This document shows positions 57,606 to 64,000 of a stretch of DNA of 64,000 nucleotides, piece by piece. Below the pieces are notes generated by a model. The model had not been told where the DNA came from and searched no databases. It saw only the letters and a program-made list of their open reading frames with translations. The DNA lies in NCBI RefSeq assembly GCF_026151205.1, contig NC_087073.1, forward strand, positions 18,008,837 through 18,072,836, given 5' to 3'. Each line of letters starts with the position of its first letter. Positions within the stretch are counted from its first letter, which is position 1. Source of the DNA: Bolinopsis microptera. Its lineage: Eukaryota > Ctenophora > Tentaculata > Lobata > Bolinopsidae. Position numbers and translations under genes: made by a program.

Positions 57606-60584
57606 CGAGTAACATCCGTCAAATATTTAGTTCAAATATTTAAAGTCAAAATAACCATTTCACATAAGTGGTTATATTATAATAAAATAATTTGTGATAA
57701 ATTGATAAATTAATTTACACTCAAAAATGAACAAAATATACACAATTTTTACCTAGTGCAACACTGGCTCAGCGCGCGGCTGATCGAAAAAGTTTGGTTT
57801 GCATTTACTAACTACAGTGTACAGCGTACCAAACTAATGCCTTTCATTGCTTTATAAAAAAATAACTTACTGAATCTTTTAATACTAGACACATTTTAAT
57901 TCAGATGTTGTTTAATGAGTTAACCACAAAAATGTTCAAATTATGTAGGAGGGTAAAGGACACAATTGCTAGTAGTGCTTCTTTGAGCCCGGAAAGAAGC
58001 GCAGGAAGTCCAGACTGTTGACTGGCAGCAGTAAAGTAAGCAGTTAAAACACAAAGTAATAATATAATATTATTATATAATAATATAATATAAAAGTTTT
58101 AATAAATATAAGGCAGAAACACCTCATAGCAAGTAGAAAAAATGGCACTAGTCTTTTTTACAGATAGGTTACCTAAATGAGTCACAAGAGGATATTATAT
58201 CATGAAGTTTGATAAGTGTCTCTTTGGTGTGATAATCCTCCAGAATTTTAAGAGGATGCTATGAAATCTATGTAAAGATGAAAGTGGTATTATAACATAC
58301 TAACGAAAGGACCAATACAAGTTACTTCGCAACTCATCTACAATGTGATAATTCACATAAATACTGTACAGACAACAGATATTACCAGTTCAAATAGGTA
58401 ACTGGAAAATGGAATCAAAAGGAACTAATAAATGCCCGAATGCGGAAAACATAATGACCAGAAATAAAGTTGATATACGTTTTTATAAATGATACTCGTA
58501 ACTATTTGTTTCAAACCTAACATTATCTCGGCGCATGGATCGGTGAGTTATAAACCTACAACACAAGTTGCATTTTCATTTTGCACGTTGACTGGCACGC
58601 CAATCTAAATGCGGGCGCTCTTTTCACTTTTCGAGCTTTTTTTATGATTATGATACTGATAGTTATGTATAAAACTATAGTTCAAATCAGATTCTTTCAC
58701 GAAAACCGGAGGTCCTGTATGCTACAGAATCGTGATGTGATTTAAAAGTAAATTATGTTATTTTAAGCTAAAATCGGATAATTAAGTGAAATAAAGTGTC
58801 CTTATCTATGATCTAGGGACTTATCAGTATGATTTATGATTTAAATAACTTATTTGGCTAAAAAATAGAAATCGAATAAAGTGGTTGCTTTTGTGTTGTG
58901 TAGTTTTGTGAGGTGTTATTTGTATTCGATTTGTTTGTAGCGTTTACGTAATAAGGGACTATCGCACTTAACTTGAGTAATACTGAGGAGAACGTACTTG
59001 ATTATTCATAGATTTGTATGTGAATTTTGAATGTTGTATAGAGTTATGAAATCTCATTGATTTAGGATAATACAAATTTGTAAAGTAAGATGTGCTTCTT
59101 GCACACTTCTAAATAAAAGAGATCAAGAAATTACAGACTAGCAAACGTGCAGTATGCAGTATAAATAAGTGCGTCACCAGTCACGTAGCACGAAAAATCT
59201 CGTGGTTAGGTGAAATCCAAAGTCGGGCCAAAAGTATTTTGAAAAGAAAGCGGCGCGCGCTACTTCAAAGAACGTTAGAAGAGTATCATTGCGCTAATCA
59301 TTTGTCTTAGATCGCCGACAATACAAGTACAAAGTAGACTATATGTCGAATAATATCATAAATAGACAATTTTGTTTTCTTCAATAACAAATATGAAATA
59401 AAAAATATGATCTGACGTGTGTTGTAAATTATAAAATTCGTCGACGGTATCCGAAACAAATATATTTTACAAATATGAATCATATTTAATATGATCACCA
59501 GTTTCATATAACCATGAGTCTTTGCGTACTACGTGACGTGATTGTTTGATCACGGGCGCGAGGGCTCTAATTAAAGCAAATCACCAGTCAACATTAACAG
59601 TTAAGTTTTATTTGACAGCACGAGAAATTTTATTACAGCAAATTGATTGAAAAGGTAATACATAATACTCGTACGACATTCATATGAAATATTAAAAACA
59701 TTGTTGAGTTGCGAAGCAACTTGGCGCGCGGCGTTGAGAAATATATGAAAACGTTGATTATAAATTATGGATTATCGACGCGCGTCGTCTTAAAAGGTTA
59801 TAAACCTAGAATAATTTATTCATCACATAAAGCCGCGACTATTATACCAAAACATTGTGTTCTTTCATTAAATAGAAATTTCATATGATACGGTAAGGCT
59901 ACCTACTATTTTCTTTAAATGGTTAGGACTTGTCATTTATTTCAGATCCAGCGAACAAAAACTACGTATTTATTGCTTCATTTCGCGCCGCGCACTAACT
60001 CATGTTTGTTTACGACGATTGTTTGCGGAGTAAAAATTTTCGAATGCGCGATATTCGTCATTTGGCAAGCTGAACAGTAGTTGTTGTCATGCCTGAGAAT
60101 ACCGACCTGAATGAACTGAGAACGTTTCCCACGAATGTGTCACGTGACAACTTGTTTCACTTTGTAGCCAATGCTACCAATCATTTCTATTGTCCATAAA
60201 GGTAATACCATGTGAATTTCGAAGCGGGTCAAGAAATCTGACCATTTCTATTAATTTCACTCCAAATTGTGTTGTTTGACTAAGGAGGTATTATTGAGTG
60301 TATTTCAGTTGACTTGCTTGCTTTAGTGCTTCATGTCTGACGTCCGATAGGTTTGATAAGACCTTTTATTGTGAAATGAAACCTGTGAACACTCATTTTG
60401 ATCGTTCATTTCCGTCCTCTCGTCGTTAGCAATGTCACTTATTTCTGTGCCATTTTACAATAATTTAATCGTCAAAATCGAATGACTGAGACGTCTTATC
60501 CGTATTGCCTTGCTGGGAATTTCTCTTAATTTACTTTTCTGACACTGTATATCTTAGTTTTATTTTACATTCGATACCGTTTAG
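57606..60584. other. Long non-coding stretch upstream of the right-hand gene
   Basis: AT-rich with scattered CG-rich patches (57770, 59250, 59725, 59985). A weak relative of the 9905/23328 repeat lies near 58490-58560. A 35-codon frame starts at ATG 60089 (MPENTDLNEL) and stops just before a gtaatacc donor; it could be a leader ORF of the next gene, but I cannot support it as an exon. Confidence 0.45.
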
Positions 60585-63500
60585 CAATGTGGAATACAGC
60601 GAAGGATTAAGCTATGGGCTGTCTTGGATGGCCCTGTTAGAGATTGCTCGACCGTTGCCGCGTACATTGGTCTACATGTCCCCGGGGAGCTGCTGCATGT
60701 GTGGTTTGCCAGTTAGAGATCACGCCAAGCATCTTTGTACCGATAAAACTAAATCTCTTGTTTCCCCGAAATCTCCCATCAAACCTGTCATTGAAACTCA
60801 GGTGAATATAAGCTGCAGCTATAGAGAGTATAGTTTAAACCTCCGTTGATTGTGATTGATTTGTTCCTATGCTTATAAATTAACGTTATCGAGTTGGCAA
60901 GAATAAGCTTGTTTTCGGTTTTCCGCTCTGTAAACCCCAATTATTCACAATGCTACCATTTGTAAAGCCTTGATAAATAAGTTAATTTGTGCCAACTCTG
61001 AACATATATTTTAAATATATTGTGTAATAGTAAAGTGCCCACCTCACAATTCATACGATTGCTTATTGTAGAACACACTGCTCCAAGAAATTCTAAACTC
61101 CGGAACACATTCATTTGTTCAATTATTCATCATTTTCGATACGTACAATCGCGATCGGTAATGTATTTATCAACTTTATCCAGTACATTGCATCGGCCCA
61201 GAAATACATAGTAATTTGTACGCATTTCTACGACCATTATATAATGTCCATTGTTTATAAACTAGAGGCGCTCACAATTTCTATTGTTCGTTTGATAATC
61301 TAATGAATTATTAACAGATTCAAACTACGTTCCCCATCATGATCTAACTTTTAATAACCTCGCGTCCATCACATCACACCATTCATATTGTTTTTCACAC
61401 TGGAACTGTTTCATCTGATGAGGGCTCACAATATGCTCGTAACACCCTAGCATGTGACACAGTCCTTATCTAACTTCAATTTCCAAATTTGTTACCCAAC
61501 ACCCTGAATATTTTATACTTGTACTGCAAAGCCAATTCCTTGGAAAGTTCTAGAGTACTTTCAGCACTTTCCGCTGCTCATCGAATCCCGGATATTGCAT
61601 GGACGAAAGCTCTAAAGTGCCTTGAAGATGTTTGTTTAAGTTGTCACATTTTATATGGATTGTAGATGAAAGTAAGTAATAGTAATCACAACATGAATTA
61701 CAATTCAAATGTGTGCTCTAATTTTCTCGGTTATCAGTGTTACATTGACATTATCTACTCTGGTAATCAGTCGAGTACACGACGATAGGCAGTAATATTG
61801 TACGTTTATTATAAACAGCTACCTCTCAGAATAAGACATGTTACCTCTAATAATCGTATTTAACTCATTTTATAGTTTCCATATCGAGTTAAATGTCTAG
61901 TCTTACGACGCCCATTACAAACGTTTAATAGATTGTTGTGTACAGCACGCAGAGTCTATTGCATGAATTGGGATGTATATAATTTCTGATATTAATTGCA
62001 AACTTTAACATTGCACGACGACATCAAGCGAAGTCATAATCTATAAGTAACAGTAATATCTCTCGAAATTTCCAAAAAATGCAGACCTTATTCTCGACAT
62101 ATTCGCTTCGCGATGTAATTGTTTGTAGAGAAATGCAACGTAATCGTCGGGGAATAAAATGAAAAGCAATCTAATTATCAGCCATGATCTCATCGTAATA
62201 GCTGGTAACGGCCACAGAATTTGATGTCTTGTCTTACTGTGTATCCACGAAAACAGGCATTAGTTCTACACGCGCTCATTACATGCTCGACATTCTTCCA
62301 CGTAATCTATACGTAGGATGATACACACTCATCAGTCAGGCACAGGTAGATGTAGAGGTATCAGGAAGATAATTCGCAGATGAAATCGTTTAGAAAATTT
62401 TAGAAATGTCTGAGTGAAATCATCAGGAATGTTATCCTTTGGCGCGTCAAGTTTTTCTTGTGTTTCAGTACTCAGAAAATACATCAATTAAAGGAAACAC
62501 TCAGTAACAGTGTAGTATATTAACTCTCAACATCCTCCGCCATGAAGGATAAATCCTCTTTCATTTATCAGATATCTCATCTGAAAGCTATAGTGACATG
62601 CGTAGAGGTAGCGCTGGATTCGATTGTAGGCTTCAAAAACTAGTACACACTACACTGGCCACCTTGTCAACAGCATCTTGTCCAATACGTAGCACTGCTG
62701 CTATGTGCTTGTTGAGCCCGTGAGTGCAGGACTACGCTCCGCGATATCATTAACACATCGTATATTGTATCACATTAATATCGGAGATGATATTAATAAT
62801 GCCATTTGTTAAACAGGAGATGCTTTCTCAATTCAATCACTGCACTGGTGTAGTGCTGTAGCGATGCAAGGTATTCATTTTGTGTTCCACTATGGCATGG
62901 CTTCAAATATCCGCCCACTGTAGCGATGCGAGGAATCTGGAATAGTAATAACATTTACGAGAATTCTCTACCCATCAGTATCGACCGTACAGTTAATTGG
63001 CCGATTTGAAGCGGATCAACTGTCAAACCTAAAATCATTTTCCACCGTCACAACACCATTTAGTGGGATAAGTATTCACCACGTTTTTGCTTCATCGTCT
63101 AGTCGTAACATTTCCTTCCAGACTTAACAGGCATATTGTCAGAGACACACAAAACCATTTACCATTACTGTGTTGTGTATCATTAATTATCACTGACCTG
63201 TCTCAATGTGTCACAGTTATTTTAATTCTACCCAGTCTTACAACCAGTCTGCTATCTCCCTGGCCACTGACTCTCAACTCGTTTCAGGTTCCCCCAGCGA
63301 TCAAGACTTCACCGCCTCTCATCAAGAAAGATGACATCACTACCAAGCCGCAGAACGACGTCACAAAAAGTACCCAGCCCGTTAAGAAAGAGGAGCCCCC
63401 TACGACGGGACTGGTGGTCCCACACATTGTCAAATCAACTCCTGTCCTAGCGCCAGCTCCAGCCCCACCCGACGTGGTTACCCCAGATGTCCAGCTGTGG

Positions 63501-63623
63501 CTCAATACCATGTCCCGCTCGCCTCATGCCGAGCGCCACCCGCCCTCTCCTTCACCCTCCGTCTCCAGCGAGAACAGTCAGGTGTCTGGAACTGTGGTGA
63601 AGACTATCGCTCAGCACTCTCCG
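60585..63623 (+). CDS. Two exons of an unrecognised gene with a Cys/His knuckle and Pro-rich region (partial)
   Basis: Exon 60585-60801 follows a 3' splice site (gataccgtttag) and ends in a gtgaat donor. Exon 63288-63623 follows ctcgtttcag and ends in gttagt. They join in phase 0 and stay open. The first carries LLEIARPLPRTLVYMSPGS, then CCMCGLPVRDHAKHLC, which looks like a small zinc knuckle (two Cys, two His, Cys). The second is Pro/Ser/Lys-rich with PVKKEEPP, APAPAPPDVVTPDVQLWLNT and a Ser/Pro stretch (HPPSPSPSVSSENS). The composition suggests a nuclear or scaffold protein, but I do not recognise the family. The start lies upstream of 60585 and the end beyond the window. The 2.5 kb intron between shows nothing coding. 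Confidence 0.7.
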
Positions 63624-64000
63624 GTTAGTTTATTTTTTGTACAGTAAATCCTCTGGTCAGTGTTATCCATAGTCACTCCATTGCGTGTGCTGAGGCACAC
63701 CTTTGTTGTGATATTATATTATAAGAAATCACATAAGATCTTTCATTTTTTTGTTTCATATATGTGCGCCCTGTTTTTGATATTAATACAACTGCACTGG
63801 CATGGCAATCATTCCTATTACGGTTACTACCTCACAAACTCTGTTGCTCATAGTTATACTATCAACAGATTGCTTGCTCTGCACAACTTTTCACAAACAT
63901 GAAGAATAGTGTTGAGATGGATTTCAACGATAATATCACCTGTCCAATATTAATTCATTCCACTACAATTCAATTTAAGGCTTCAATAAATAGAACATGA
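63624..64000 (+). other. Start of the next intron of the right-hand gene
   Basis: Begins with the gttagt donor. No coding continuation; the open frame at 63660-63902 has no protein-like composition. Confidence 0.5.

Noticed and set aside
60089..60196. First exon of the right-hand gene (MPENTDLNEL)
   Set aside because: The frame stops just before the only good donor, and the phase does not lead into the 60585 exon; kept only as a possible leader ORF.

Overview
This is nuclear DNA of an invertebrate animal. The coding genes have GT-AG introns with consistent reading phases, and they encode animal families: mitochondrial ACADS and DECR1, THADA, CCDC13, a NAB-type co-regulator, a C2H2 zinc-finger protein, and secreted fucolectin/TSP1/sushi proteins. 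The sequence is AT-rich and full of satellites, fold-back elements and decayed non-LTR retrotransposons. Almost every gene has a pyrimidine-rich 3' splice site within a few bases of its ATG with no visible upstream exon. This fits spliced-leader trans-splicing. With the secreted-lectin repertoire it makes a cnidarian, perhaps a hydrozoan, my best guess, but this is inference and I cannot name a species.

Layout. 1-2.6 kb: a decayed RTE-type retrotransposon (minus strand) and a broken exon. 4.4-6.3 kb: two small secreted discoidin/fucolectin-type genes (minus). 6.9-10.2 kb: minisatellite and dispersed repeats. 11.1-12.0 kb: an intact retrotransposon ORF1-type gene. 12.7-16.1 kb: a second lectin gene, a duplicate of the first, with TSP1 and three sushi exons added but with an in-frame stop. 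16.2-18.9 kb: a fold-back element with ~331-340 bp repeats in both orientations. 19.7-22.4 kb: repeats with a second ORF1 and a reverse-transcriptase fragment. 23,975-31,953: a ~8 kb unit with imperfect terminal inverted repeats and an 8-bp flanking direct repeat. It holds a 184-187 bp satellite in opposite orientations at its two ends and a ~242 bp satellite in the middle. 32.1-33.4 kb: an internally deleted retrotransposon. 34.2-34.7 kb: a small element with G/C homopolymer ends, and a perfect-type palindrome.

35.4-57.0 kb is the gene-rich part: six genes all on the minus strand in the order (transcription direction) DECR1, THADA, C2H2 zinc finger, ACADS, NAB-like, CCDC13. DECR1 and ACADS are both enzymes of mitochondrial fatty-acid beta-oxidation; the others have no obvious common pathway. 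Between DECR1 and THADA lies a recent ~1.5 kb tandem duplication carrying the 3' exons of DECR1 and the 5' end of THADA. One copy was later hit by a 1,159 bp transposon-like insertion with an 8-bp target duplication.

57.0-64.0 kb: mostly non-coding DNA with a tRNA-like SINE head, then two exons of a plus-strand gene of unknown identity (Cys/His knuckle plus Pro-rich region) that continues beyond the right edge.
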